Shown piece after piece: positions 1 through 6,739 of a stretch of 64,000 bases of DNA (positions are counted from its first letter, which is position 1; every line of letters starts with the position of its first letter). The notes below the pieces were generated by a model. It made no database searches, was not told where the DNA came from, and worked only from the letters and a program-made list of their open reading frames with translations. This DNA is from CALAGJ01 sp964293305 (lineage in GTDB: Bacteria > Bacteroidota > Bacteroidia > Chitinophagales > Chitinophagaceae), in assembly GCA_964293305.1 (NCBI GenBank), contig CAXYYO010000008.1:1-64000 (forward strand). Reading direction: 5' to 3'. The position numbers and the translations under genes are program-made.

Positions 1-69
1 CAAAACATTTTTCGCTTCCTGTCTTGTCAATCTTTTGTGTTCGAAGAGATATAAAAGAATTTTTTTCAT
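1..69 (-). CDS. trpD: Anthranilate phosphoribosyltransferase, N-terminal fragment cut by the window edge
   Basis: Reading leftward from an ATG at 69, 23 codons stay open to the window edge. They begin MKKILLYLFEHKRLTRQEA, which resembles the N-terminal helix of TrpD, the enzyme that joins anthranilate to PRPP in tryptophan synthesis. The start lies 9 bp after the trpG stop, as expected for the order trpE-trpG-trpD in one transcript. Only the first helix is visible, so the call rests on that short match and on operon position. Confidence 0.75.
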   Translation of the reverse strand, partial: MKKILLYLFEHKRLTRQEAKNVL

Positions 70-78
70 AGCATAAAT

Positions 79-645
79 TTAACATAGTAACCAATTTTTA
101 AGCAGTTGTTCCCCATTTGGAGTAAGAACACTTTCCGGATGAAACTGAACACCTTTAATATCAAAATTTTTATGAGAAAGGGCCATGATATAATTATTTT
201 CATCCCTTGCCGTAATTTCAAGTTCATCAGGAAAATTGTTTTCGCTTACAACCCAGCTATGATATCGGCCAGCATCAAACGGTGAGCTTAGACCATCAAA
301 AAGTAAATCATTTTTCAAAATATGTACGGGAGTAGAAACACCATGAAAAACCTGATCTAAATTGATAAGAGAAGCACCAAAATTTTCAGCAATAGCCTGA
401 TGGCCCAGGCACACCCCCAAAATACTTTTGCTAGCTGCATACTCATTAATCAAGGGCAAAAGCAAACCCGCTTCTATGGGAATACCAGGCCCGGGTGATA
501 GAATAATTTTATCATAGTCTTTCACTTTTTCCATGCGTAGTTTATCATTAAGAAAAACGTCCACTTTACAATGAGTTATTTTCTCTATATAATGCACCAG
601 GTTATAGGTGAATGAATCATAATTATCAAAAACAAGAATTTTCAT
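79..645 (-). CDS. trpG: Anthranilate synthase component II (glutamine amidotransferase)
   Basis: Class I glutamine amidotransferase of about 188 residues. It supplies ammonia from glutamine to TrpE for anthranilate formation. The N-terminus MKILVFDNYDSFTYNLVHY is typical. The nucleophile elbow is in GVCLGHQAIAE and the catalytic His-Glu is in GVQFHPESVLT. I take the ATG at 645; the frame extends upstream only to a TTG at 654, and the family usually starts at MKILV. The gene begins 15 bp after the trpE stop, so the two are probably co-translated. A PabA role in folate synthesis cannot be excluded, since these amidotransferases can be shared, but the trp leader upstream argues for tryptophan synthesis. 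Confidence 0.93.
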   Translation of the reverse strand: MKILVFDNYDSFTYNLVHYIEKITHCKVDVFLNDKLRMEKVKDYDKIILSPGPGIPIEAGLLLPLINEYAASKSILGVCLGHQAIAENFGASLINLDQVFHGVSTPVHILKNDLLFDGLSSPFDAGRYHSWVVSENNFPDELEITARDENNYIMALSHKNFDIKGVQFHPESVLTPNGEQLLKNWLLC

Positions 646-660
646 TTTAATCAATTTCTG

Positions 661-2079
661 TTAGTTAATATTTGAAGCAGTTTCAATAGCAGATTTAAGA
701 GCCCCCAATTTATTATTTACTTCCTGCAATTCATTTTCAGGAATACTCGCAGCCACTATACCGGCGCCAGCTTGATAGTACAACATATTATTTTTACTAA
801 GGAATGTACGAATCATAATGGCCTGATTAAAATTACCATCCAAGCCAATGGCACCTACACATCCGCCATAGTAAGATCTTGCAGTCGGCTCCAAGACATC
901 AATCAGTTGCATAGCCTTATATTTAGGAGCACCTGAAAGAGTACCAGCCGGAAAAGTTTTACCAAGCATATATAGAGAGTCAGTACCTTTTGGCACCACA
1001 GCTTTCACTTCACTCACCAAGTGAATGACATGACTATAAAAATGCACTTTTTGAAAATCAGCCACATATACATCGGGGCATATTCTACTCAGGTCATTCC
1101 TTGCCAAATCAACCAGCATCGTATGTTCAGCTTTTTCTTTAGGATCATGTTGTAGGGCATAAGCCAAAGCAGCATCTTCTTCATCATTGCCCGTTCTTTT
1201 AAAAGTACCTGCTATAGGATGCAGTGTGGCAATACCATCCACTATAGTCAATTGCGACTCAGGACTACTACCAAATATTTTATAATCACCATAGTCAAAA
1301 TAAAACAGATAGGGAGATGGGTTAATGCTGCGCAATGCACGATATACATTAAATTCATCACCAGTAAAAGATTGTTCAAACCTTCTGCTCAGTACAATTT
1401 GAAATACATCACCACGCATACAATGTCGAATACCCTCCTCCACCATTTCAAGATAACCCTCATCAGATATATTACTCTTTTCAGCACCCATTGTAGCAAA
1501 AGGGTACAGTGGCAAATCCCTACTTTTAATAAGTGTTTCCACTGCCACAACATCACTTTCAATACCACCTATAATATTTTCACATAAGTACATTTCATTT
1601 TTGAAATGATTCATCACAATTACATATTGGTACAATCTGTAGCGAAATCCGGGAATCCCATTTGAGCCAGATTTGTCAGTGTTAAAAGAAATATTTTCAA
1701 ACAAAGGAATACTGTCATAAGCCGTATATCCAAATAAAGACTGAGCAGCGTTAGCCACTTTTAAAGTTGGCTTTATGATTTCAAAAGATTCAAGATAGTC
1801 AGCGGTAAGAGAAGGAATTTTAGTCCCACTATTTATTTTTCTACGTTCCGGTTTTCTGCCCGGTAGTTTTATTTCAATAAGAGCATTGTCCTTCAATTCA
1901 ATACCCGCTATTGCGTTAATACAAATAAACGAATGGCTATTAGCAGCTGCGTGGCTGTCGGCGCTTTCCAGCAGTATAGTATCCCTAAATCGATCCCGCA
2001 GCCGCAGATAAATACTTACGGGAGTATGTACATCCCCATAAAATTTTTTAACCCTTGTTTCAATCCTGACTTTTTCCAT
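661..2079 (-). CDS. trpE: Anthranilate synthase component I
   Basis: Chorismate-binding enzyme of 472 residues that converts chorismate and ammonia to anthranilate, the first committed step of tryptophan synthesis. The C-terminal catalytic domain shows HPIAGTFKRTG, EHTMLVDLARNDLSR, TFPAGTLSGAPK and the closing YYQAGAGIVAAS region, all family hallmarks. The N-terminal half carries the domain that binds the Trp inhibitor. The ATG at 2079 lies 20 bp after the T-run of an intrinsic terminator preceded by a Trp-rich leader peptide, so expression should depend on charged tRNA-Trp. It is the first structural gene of the operon. Confidence 0.95.
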   Translation of the reverse strand: MEKVRIETRVKKFYGDVHTPVSIYLRLRDRFRDTILLESADSHAAANSHSFICINAIAGIELKDNALIEIKLPGRKPERRKINSGTKIPSLTADYLESFEIIKPTLKVANAAQSLFGYTAYDSIPLFENISFNTDKSGSNGIPGFRYRLYQYVIVMNHFKNEMYLCENIIGGIESDVVAVETLIKSRDLPLYPFATMGAEKSNISDEGYLEMVEEGIRHCMRGDVFQIVLSRRFEQSFTGDEFNVYRALRSINPSPYLFYFDYGDYKIFGSSPESQLTIVDGIATLHPIAGTFKRTGNDEEDAALAYALQHDPKEKAEHTMLVDLARNDLSRICPDVYVADFQKVHFYSHVIHLVSEVKAVVPKGTDSLYMLGKTFPAGTLSGAPKYKAMQLIDVLEPTARSYYGGCVGAIGLDGNFNQAIMIRTFLSKNNMLYYQAGAGIVAASIPENELQEVNNKLGALKSAIETASNIN

Positions 2080-2098
2080 ATTTATAAATTCAAATCAT

Positions 2099-2122
2099 AA
2101 AAAAACCCCGCACTAAGCGGGG
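2099..2122 (-). terminator. trp operon attenuator (intrinsic terminator)
   Basis: On the minus strand a 6-bp GC stem CCCCGC/GCGGGG with loop TTAGT is followed by seven T. The 5' arm plus one flanking base (GCCCCG, 2123-2118) can instead pair with CGGGGC at 2160-2155, inside the last codons of the leader peptide. This gives mutually exclusive antiterminator and terminator forms. The sequence GCTTAGTGC occurs both here and at 2149-2141, consistent with alternative pairing. Confidence 0.88.
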
Positions 2123-2148
2123 CCGTAATCAAATACAATAGCACTAAG

Positions 2149-2208
2149 CTACAAGCCCCGTATAGAGTTTGTATGCCACCACCACTGCATTAGATTAATT
2201 GATTTCAT
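2149..2208 (-). CDS. trpL: trp leader peptide with three tandem Trp codons
   Basis: A 19-codon frame, MKSINLMQWWWHTNSIRGL, runs from the ATG at 2208 to TAG at 2151-2149. Codons 9-11 are TGG TGG TGG (2184-2176). A ribosome stalled there leaves CGGGGC (2160-2155) free to pair with the terminator arm and lets transcription enter trpE. A ribosome that reaches the stop codon covers CGGGGC and lets the terminator form. The three Trp codons in a tiny frame just before a terminator and trpE make the assignment strong. The peptide itself probably has no other function. Confidence 0.9.
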   Translation of the reverse strand: MKSINLMQWWWHTNSIRGL

Positions 2209-2213
2209 TGTTG

Positions 2214-2244
2214 CAAATATGGGTTTATATTTTACACTAACAAA
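2214..2244 (-). promoter_or_regulatory. trp operon promoter
   Basis: The minus strand reads TTTG (2244-2241), 19 bp, then CATATTTG (2221-2214). This matches the Bacteroidota -33/-7 pattern with one mismatch in the -7 box. Transcription would start only a few bases before or at the trpL ATG, so the leader message may be almost leaderless. Confidence 0.6.
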
Positions 2245-2307
2245 TTTTTGTACAGCGCTACCATTCATTTTCACAAATGGTATAGGAAATGGTATTATCA
2301 TTTTTTT

Positions 2308-2394
2308 GGGCGTGTCCCTATGGGCCGGGCTTTCGTTTCAAGTCCTCGCCATTCGTGCCTCATGCCTCCGGGCTTTTCACTCTATCCCTCACGC
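2308..2394 (+). repeat. Dispersed GGCGTGTCCCT repeat, copy 1
   Basis: An 87-bp GC-rich block in AT-rich intergenic DNA. It begins GGGCGTGTCCCTATGGGCC and ends CTATCCCTCACGC. A second copy lies at 63381-63456 in the same orientation with the same order of blocks (GGCGTGTCCCTA, GGGCC, GGCTTT, CAAGTCCTCG, GGGCTTTTC, ATCCCTCACGC). The short frames crossing it have no coding character. I recall similar sequence from other Bacteroidota intergenic regions, but no function. Confidence 0.75.
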
Positions 2395-2575
2395 ATTAAC
2401 ACTATTAGAACTAAAACTAGTAGATTAATGCAAATACAATATGAAAGTTTAAAAAACTTGAGAACGAGTTAGCGTAAACACATCTATTGTACTTGGCTTT
2501 GCAATGAAAAGTTGAAAGGCAAGATTTATAGTGATTGGTTTAATTTTTTGGAGAGGAAATAGAGAATTATTTTAA

Positions 2576-2764
2576 AATAAAAATATACAAATAGGTCAAC
2601 CAACTACGTTAGATAAATCAATTGGGCATTTCAATATTAAGACCACCGAAAAGTATTTGCACCTGAGCAAGCAAAATCTTGTTAATATAATAAGTCCATT
2701 AGATGATTTAATTGTTAAAGAAAATATAGATTGGCAAATTGCATTAATGCTACTATTAATCTAA
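2576..2764 (+). pseudogene. Tyrosine recombinase/integrase, C-terminal remnant
   Basis: An open frame without a start translates to IGHFNIKTTEKYLHLS, then a tail containing ISPLDDL, ending at TAA 2762-2764. The [LI]GH-x(3)-TTxxY pattern carries the last catalytic His (2627-2629) and the nucleophile Tyr of tyrosine recombinases. The SPLD tail resembles the C-termini of IntI-type and related Bacteroidota integrases rather than XerC/D. The upstream Arg and Lys motifs are missing because a stop at 2573-2575 closes the frame. It lies about 75 bp before the first cassette-like unit and points toward it. Confidence 0.65.
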
Positions 2765-2806
2765 AATGTATAATACCAAAATATTGGTTTTCAGCGAATA
2801 AAAATA

Positions 2807-2838
2807 TTTGGAATTGCGTATAATATCATTAATCTTTG
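2807..2838 (+). promoter_or_regulatory. Candidate promoter at the head of the cassette array
   Basis: TTTG (2807-2810), 20 bp, then AATCTTTG (2831-2838). This fits the Bacteroidota promoter with one mismatch. It ends two bases before the first core GTTGGCTGCC (2840-2849), so its transcript would start at the array edge, comparable in position to an integron Pc promoter. Confidence 0.45.
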
Positions 2839-2840
2839 TG

Positions 2841-4216
2841 TTGGCTGCCATTATACACAAACCGTGTGAATAAAATTATTATTATACTACTTTTATTTGA
2901 AACAACTACAAGTTTTGGGCAGATAAAAACTGGAGAAAAAGTACCTCACTATGTCTTTAAAGATGTACTAAATGGAGACAAAAAGCCATTTGATATCAGT
3001 ACTCAAGGCAAACCCCTCATATTGGAATTTTGGGCTACGTGGTGTGTACCTTGTATACCAGCAATGAAAGAATTAGAGCTATATCAGAAAAAATTTGGTA
3101 GTCAGTTGGAAATTTTAACTATTTCAACCGATAAAATAAGTAATCTTTTACGATATATCAACAATACCAAAACCAGCTTAAAAATAGCATATGATACCAT
3201 TCATCATGACGTATTTAATTATCCGCACATTCCTCATACCATACTTATAGATAAAAATGGTTTCATAAAAGCTATAACCGACCCCAGCCAGATAACAGAG
3301 AAAATCATTGAAGATTTCATAGCAGGAAAAGAAATTAAAATAATAGAAAAAGAAGATAGGCCAACAAATTTGGGCTTGTTTAAAGAGGTTAAAAATCAGT
3401 TTTATCAATATACATTAACGGATGAAAATAAAGAATTTGAGTGGAAGAATGAGATAAAACGAAACCAAAATAAAGAGCCCATTGCTTTGGAGTTTAATAA
3501 CGTATCTATATACAGGTTACTCACAGACGTTTATCAACTTACAACAGCAGCAAGGTTAGACATAAATGAGGAGGCTATTAGCAAAAATAAATATTGTTTT
3601 AAACTAGACCATTCTGAAGGATATAGTAAAAATATACTCGATAATGCTAAAGAAATTCTCAATGAATATAGTGGTTTTAAGGCTCGTTTAATAGAAAAAA
3701 CTCAAGACTCTTTATATACTTTACAATTGATAGACAGTACCAGACTTCCTAAGGTCTCGTTGAATGCTAAACATAGTAGCGAAGGCGGAGGTTCTTATTT
3801 TAAAGGGATGAAAATCACTACTAACGATATTATTTATTATTTGGAGAATACAGTAATGCTGCCTGTTATAGACAAAACAGGGATTAATTTTGCCTTTGAT
3901 ATGGAATTAAATTGGAGTCTTGAGAATCCAAAAACACTAAATGAGGAGTTAAAAAAGTATGGTTTAATAATGAAAAAATCTAACGTTCCTGAAAAGATTG
4001 TACTATTAGAAATAAAATAACGGCAGCCAACATTGGTATTGCCAATAGTGGGGCTTGACATTGGAGCAATCAGCAGCGGTAATTCTATTGTACTGCGGTT
4101 CGGGGCTTGACGAATAAAGCCCAGCTTTGGTTCTTAATATTTAACTTTATCAAAAAGCCAGGCAGCAGTTCCGGCGGACGGAATTCTAATTCTCCACCAT
4201 CGGCAATACCTGCTCG
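2841..4216 (+). mobile_element. Cassette-like unit 1 (TlpA-like gene)
   Basis: The unit starts at core GTTGGCTGCC (2840-2849). Its own inverse core GGCAGCCAAC (4022-4031) is the exact reverse complement of that start. The next core, GTTAGCTGCT (4216-4225), is less complementary. That asymmetry is what cutting at G^TT with cassette circularisation produces in integrons. The boundary is placed after the G of each core by analogy. One forward gene fills the unit. Confidence 0.5.
2866..4020 (+). CDS. Secreted TlpA-like thioredoxin-fold protein with C-terminal DUF3738-like region
   Basis: About 384 residues. A GTG at 2866 gives VNKIIIILLLFETTTSFGQ, a plausible signal peptide; longer starts would run through the cassette core. 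Residues about 25-155 form a TlpA/AhpC-type thioredoxin domain with LEFWATWCVPCIPAMKEL, whose CxxC pair suits a periplasmic thiol oxidoreductase. The C-terminal half includes PVIDKTGINFAFDMELNW, which resembles DUF3738-type regions. The substrate is unknown. The gene is alone between two inverted-repeat cores, suggesting acquisition as a cassette. Confidence 0.8.
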   Translation: MNKIIIILLLFETTTSFGQIKTGEKVPHYVFKDVLNGDKKPFDISTQGKPLILEFWATWCVPCIPAMKELELYQKKFGSQLEILTISTDKISNLLRYINNTKTSLKIAYDTIHHDVFNYPHIPHTILIDKNGFIKAITDPSQITEKIIEDFIAGKEIKIIEKEDRPTNLGLFKEVKNQFYQYTLTDENKEFEWKNEIKRNQNKEPIALEFNNVSIYRLLTDVYQLTTAARLDINEEAISKNKYCFKLDHSEGYSKNILDNAKEILNEYSGFKARLIEKTQDSLYTLQLIDSTRLPKVSLNAKHSSEGGGSYFKGMKITTNDIIYYLENTVMLPVIDKTGINFAFDMELNWSLENPKTLNEELKKYGLIMKKSNVPEKIVLLEIK

Positions 4217-4225
4217 TTAGCTGCT
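4022..4225 (+). repeat. attC-like recombination site 1
   Basis: Nested inverted repeats: outer GGCAGCCAAC (4022-4031) against GTTAGCTGCT (4216-4225), inner GGTATTGCC (4035-4043) against GGCAATACC (4202-4210). Spacers are 3 and 5 nt. This R''-L''-loop-L'-R' order with unequal spacers is the attC architecture. The loop of about 158 nt is longer than usual, and the cores do not match RYYYAAC/GTTRRRY exactly, so it is called attC-like. Confidence 0.55.
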
Positions 4226-5054
4226 ACTTTATGTAATACTCTACATTCTTGAATCTTAAATTTACTATGCGACACTTACTAATATTTTTATTCTCTCTTT
4301 ATGTCACAAACTCCTATGGACAGGAAATCGAACTTCAAGGACGTTATGGTGCAAGTTTTATTGGCGGAGAAAGCATAAACTTTGTCGGCAAAGACTCATT
4401 TTATTTTAATGGGTTCTATTGCACTTACGGTGTTTATGGAAAAGGTGTATGTGAAATTAGAAACGAGAAACTCTATTTGTACTTTGAAAAATCAAAAGCT
4501 AAAAAAACTTTAGAGCCTGAGAAAGCTCCAATAATTCAAAAGATTTTTAGCCGTGACAGTGTACGAATAGTAAACGTAACTTGTCTTGACAACAATTCTT
4601 TGCCTATCCCATTTGCGACTGTTCAACTGAATAGAAAAAACAAAGCCACAATCGGCACAATTACAGACACCGCAGGACAGGCATCTTTTAAAATTACTAA
4701 AAATGAAACACCTATTAAGATTATAACATCGTCCATAGGCTTTAACGGGAGACAAGTAATAATTGACAGTTTGTCAAGCTATGAGATTAAAATCCTTCAC
4801 ACTAAAAATGAAATGCTTGACAAAGAATTAAATAATGGAGAAACCTATGTGTACGAAATTGAGGAGTTATCAGAAGACTTAATTTCAATGCGACCAGAGA
4901 ATTCAAGAGAACGATTTAGAAAATATAGAAAGAAACTCTAAGCAAAGCAGCAGCTAACATTTAGACGGATAGCCAAAAGCCCCTGCATACAAGTGAATCA
5001 GTAGCCTTAGAACAAGCTAAGAATAAAAGGAATAGGGGCTGTTGGCTATCCGTT
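4217..5054 (+). mobile_element. Cassette-like unit 2 (small secreted protein gene)
   Basis: It starts at core GTTAGCTGCT (4216-4225), and its own inverse core is AGCAGCTAAC (4949-4958), a perfect 10-bp reverse complement. The unit holds one gene in the same direction as unit 1. The right edge is uncertain because two overlapping GTT candidates lie near 5052-5057. Confidence 0.5.
4267..4941 (+). CDS. Secreted protein with carboxypeptidase-regulatory-like domain
   Basis: 224 residues from the ATG at 4267, giving signal peptide MRHLLIFLFSLYVTNSYGQ; the frame opens upstream only at a TTG. Residues about 100-175 (VTCLDNNSLPIPFATVQLN, GTITDTAGQASFKI) resemble the CarboxypepD_reg-like beta-sandwich common in Bacteroidota surface proteins. 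The N-terminal part and the basic C-terminus (RERFRKYRKKL) are not recognised. Function unknown. It sits alone in a cassette-like unit. Confidence 0.7.
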   Translation: MRHLLIFLFSLYVTNSYGQEIELQGRYGASFIGGESINFVGKDSFYFNGFYCTYGVYGKGVCEIRNEKLYLYFEKSKAKKTLEPEKAPIIQKIFSRDSVRIVNVTCLDNNSLPIPFATVQLNRKNKATIGTITDTAGQASFKITKNETPIKIITSSIGFNGRQVIIDSLSSYEIKILHTKNEMLDKELNNGETYVYEIEELSEDLISMRPENSRERFRKYRKKL

Positions 5055-5064
5055 GTTCAGCAAC
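4949..5064 (+). repeat. attC-like recombination site 2
   Basis: Inverse core AGCAGCTAAC (4949-4958), then a 19-bp arm beginning CGGATAGCC (4966-4984). That arm is matched with one mismatch by AGGGGCTGTTGGCTATCCG (5034-5052), followed by GTTGTTCAGC. The long stem around a 49-nt loop would extrude as a hairpin on one strand. It is also the left end of repeat unit A. Confidence 0.6.
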
Positions 5065-5420
5065 GCCGGGCCATACGGAGAGGTTGTATTGTATAGGTGG
5101 GTTAGTATAGCTTCTTTGTTGGGTTTTGCTAAGACATTTACTCCGCTTTTGTACTTGTAATGTAAGTAAGATTTCATCTTTGCTGTGTAGGGTAAAATAC
5201 TTCCCCTACCTGGTTTTGCAGCAGGTGGGTAATGATAAAATATTTGGCAAGAAAACAGACAGTTATTGTGTGGAATATGATCGTAAAAAGAATACTCTAT
5301 ACCCCCACTCCATACCTCTTTCTTGACGAAAAAAGAAAACTCGGATTAGTAAACAGAATTAAAAAACTAATCATTAAATTTGATATCACTAATGATGAAT
5401 TAGGTATTGCAACTATTTGA
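4951..5420 (+). repeat. Accessory repeat unit A (about 470 bp)
   Basis: An attC-like hairpin followed by about 360 bp recurring at 6189-6640 and partly at 8300-8593 and 9346-9445. Shared landmarks include GGGCTGTTGGCTATCCGTTG, CCGGGCCATAC, TAGCTT, a GGCAAGAAAA block and a tail TTAGGTATTGCA. The tail can be read as KLGLVNRIKKLIIKFDITND, also recoverable in units B and C. Frames are otherwise broken, so any original gene has decayed. There is no other gene between 4942 and 5546. Confidence 0.7.
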
Positions 5421-5496
5421 TTTATAATGACTTAAATTCACGTTAGTCAGAATGCTATTTGAGACCCTCTACAACTTTGAAGTAACAAAAAATAAT

Positions 5497-5527
5497 TTTG
5501 ACAAAGTTATCTAATTAGCTAACTTTG
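5497..5527 (+). promoter_or_regulatory. higBA promoter with overlapping palindromic operator
   Basis: TTTG (5497-5500), 19 bp, then TAACTTTG (5520-5527), a full match to the Bacteroidota promoter. The inverted repeat CAAAGTTA (5502-5509) / TAACTTTG (5520-5527) fills the spacer and the -7 box. This is where an autorepressing antitoxin would bind. Confidence 0.65.
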
Positions 5528-5546
5528 CTCAGTGGGACAAAACTTC

Positions 5547-5885
5547 ATTCGACACATATTTTATTACAAACATTACTTTCTGGAGTTCTTTGACTAACAG
5601 ACAGAAGATGTTCAAAGGAAGTTCAACTGGACATTAGAACTCATTGCCACAATAGACCATTTGCCTAAGAAATATTTTCAACACATGGAGGGAACAGTGG
5701 GCCTGTATGAAATTCGGGTCGAAGTTGGAAGTAACATTTTCAGAGCCTTCGCCTTTTTCGACGAAGGACAATTAATAGTGGTGGCTAATGGTTTTCAAAA
5801 GAAAACTCAAAAGACGCCTAAGAATGAAATCGAATTAGCTAAGAAAATAAAAAAGGAGTACTTTAATGAAAAAGACAAAAAATAA
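5547..5885 (+). pseudogene. higB: HigB-like toxin gene, disrupted
   Basis: The translated frame matches RelE/HigB-family toxins: IRHIFYYKHYFLEFFD, stop, QTEDVQRKFNWTLELIATI, then GLYEIRVEVGSNIFRAF, and NGFQKKTQKTPKNEI. The stop is TAA at 5595-5597, one base from an expected AAA. The expected initiator is ATT or ATA rather than ATG. Translation from the TTG at 5661 would lack the N-terminal helix region. The frame overlaps the start of the intact antitoxin gene by 20 bp, the usual HigB-HigA order. The toxin is probably inactive unless the stop is read through. Confidence 0.75.
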
Positions 5886-6174
5886 AAACCTGACTTCATT
5901 TGCTGACCATCTTGACAAACAGTATGGAAAAGTTGGTACAGCAAAAAGAGATACTTACGAACAAGGGCTCGAGGCATTTAAACTTGGTGTGCTTATTCAA
6001 GAAATGCGGGAGAAACAAAACTTGACACAGGAACAGCTTGCTCTAAAGTGTGGCACGACAAAATCTTACATTTCACGAATTGAAAATAATGCCAGCGATA
6101 TTCGTCTTTCAACACTTATGCGTATTGTAAAAGAAGGGCTTGGCGGACATCTGAAATTGAGTGTGGCTTACTGA
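5866..6174 (+). CDS. higA: HigA-like antitoxin, XRE-family helix-turn-helix
   Basis: 102 residues with an intact Cro/C1-type helix-turn-helix at about 50-90 (MREKQNLTQEQLALKCGTTK, SYISRIENNASDIRLSTL). It would neutralise the HigB-type RNase encoded just upstream and repress the shared promoter. AAAAGGAGT lies a few bases before the ATG at 5866, one of the few strong Shine-Dalgarno-like sites here. The gene starts inside the end of the toxin frame. Because the toxin is broken, this looks like an orphan antitoxin that may still act as a repressor. Confidence 0.85.
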   Translation: MKKTKNKNLTSFADHLDKQYGKVGTAKRDTYEQGLEAFKLGVLIQEMREKQNLTQEQLALKCGTTKSYISRIENNASDIRLSTLMRIVKEGLGGHLKLSVAY

Positions 6175-6188
6175 CGACTGGCACGAAC

Positions 6189-6640
6189 CGCTAACAATTA
6201 ACCGCATACCCAAAAACCCTTGCCAAGAAGCAAGTCAGTATCCTTTGAACCAGTTATCATAAAACGAATTGGGGCTGTTGACTATCCGTTGTTTAACCAC
6301 ACCGGGCCATACAGAGTAGTGGTGTTATAAATGTGGTATATTATAGCTTTTTTCTTAGGTTTTAGCAAGACATTCACATCCCTTTTGTGTTTGTGGAGCA
6401 TGCAAGATAAAGTGATTATTGTAACAGGAATAAAGATTCCCTTAACACGATTTACTACAGTTCGCAAAGGAAAATAATGGGCAAGAAAAAGGCAGTACTA
6501 ATATGGAATATGATCATATTATGAGTATCTTTTAAATCACCTTTTGATACATTTTTCCAAACGAATAGTCAGACCGCTGATCAGTAAAAAGGATTAAAAA
6601 ACATATTGCTGAATTTGAAATCACTATTTGTGCTTAGGGA
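6189..6640 (+). repeat. Accessory repeat unit B with attC-like hairpin
   Basis: It starts GCTAACAATTAACCGCATACC, with right arm GGGGCTGTTGACTATCCGTTG at 6272-6291. It aligns along its length with unit A, including CCGGGCCATAC, the GGGCAAGAAAA block and a tail GGATTAAAAAACATATTGCTG. The hairpin arms are less well paired than in unit A, so it looks older. It fills the gap between higA and the SulP gene. Confidence 0.65.
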
Positions 6641-6714
6641 TGTCAGATCATTATTTCACATTCCCTTTTTGATATTGTTTAAAAATTTTACAAGCTAAAA
6701 ATACATGGATAAAT

Positions 6715-6722
6715 TAAATTTG
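6715..6722 (+). promoter_or_regulatory. -7 box TAAATTTG before the SulP gene
   Basis: A perfect TAnnTTTG match 17 bp before the ATG at 6740. No good -33 TTG was found at the usual spacing, so this is a weak promoter call. Confidence 0.35.
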
Positions 6723-6739
6723 CAGCGCAAAAAAGTGAA

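Noticed and set aside
2219..2472. Two overlapping short frames upstream of trpL
   Set aside because: Both run through the dispersed repeat, and their translations only reflect its sequence.
4022..4225. Reading attC-like site 1 as a riboswitch for the next gene
   Set aside because: The arms match neighbouring cassette cores better than any regulatory RNA, and no known ligand-binding motif was recognised.
5126..5420. Short frames inside repeat unit A
   Set aside because: Frames are broken in units B and C; treated as repeat, with the shared tail only noted.
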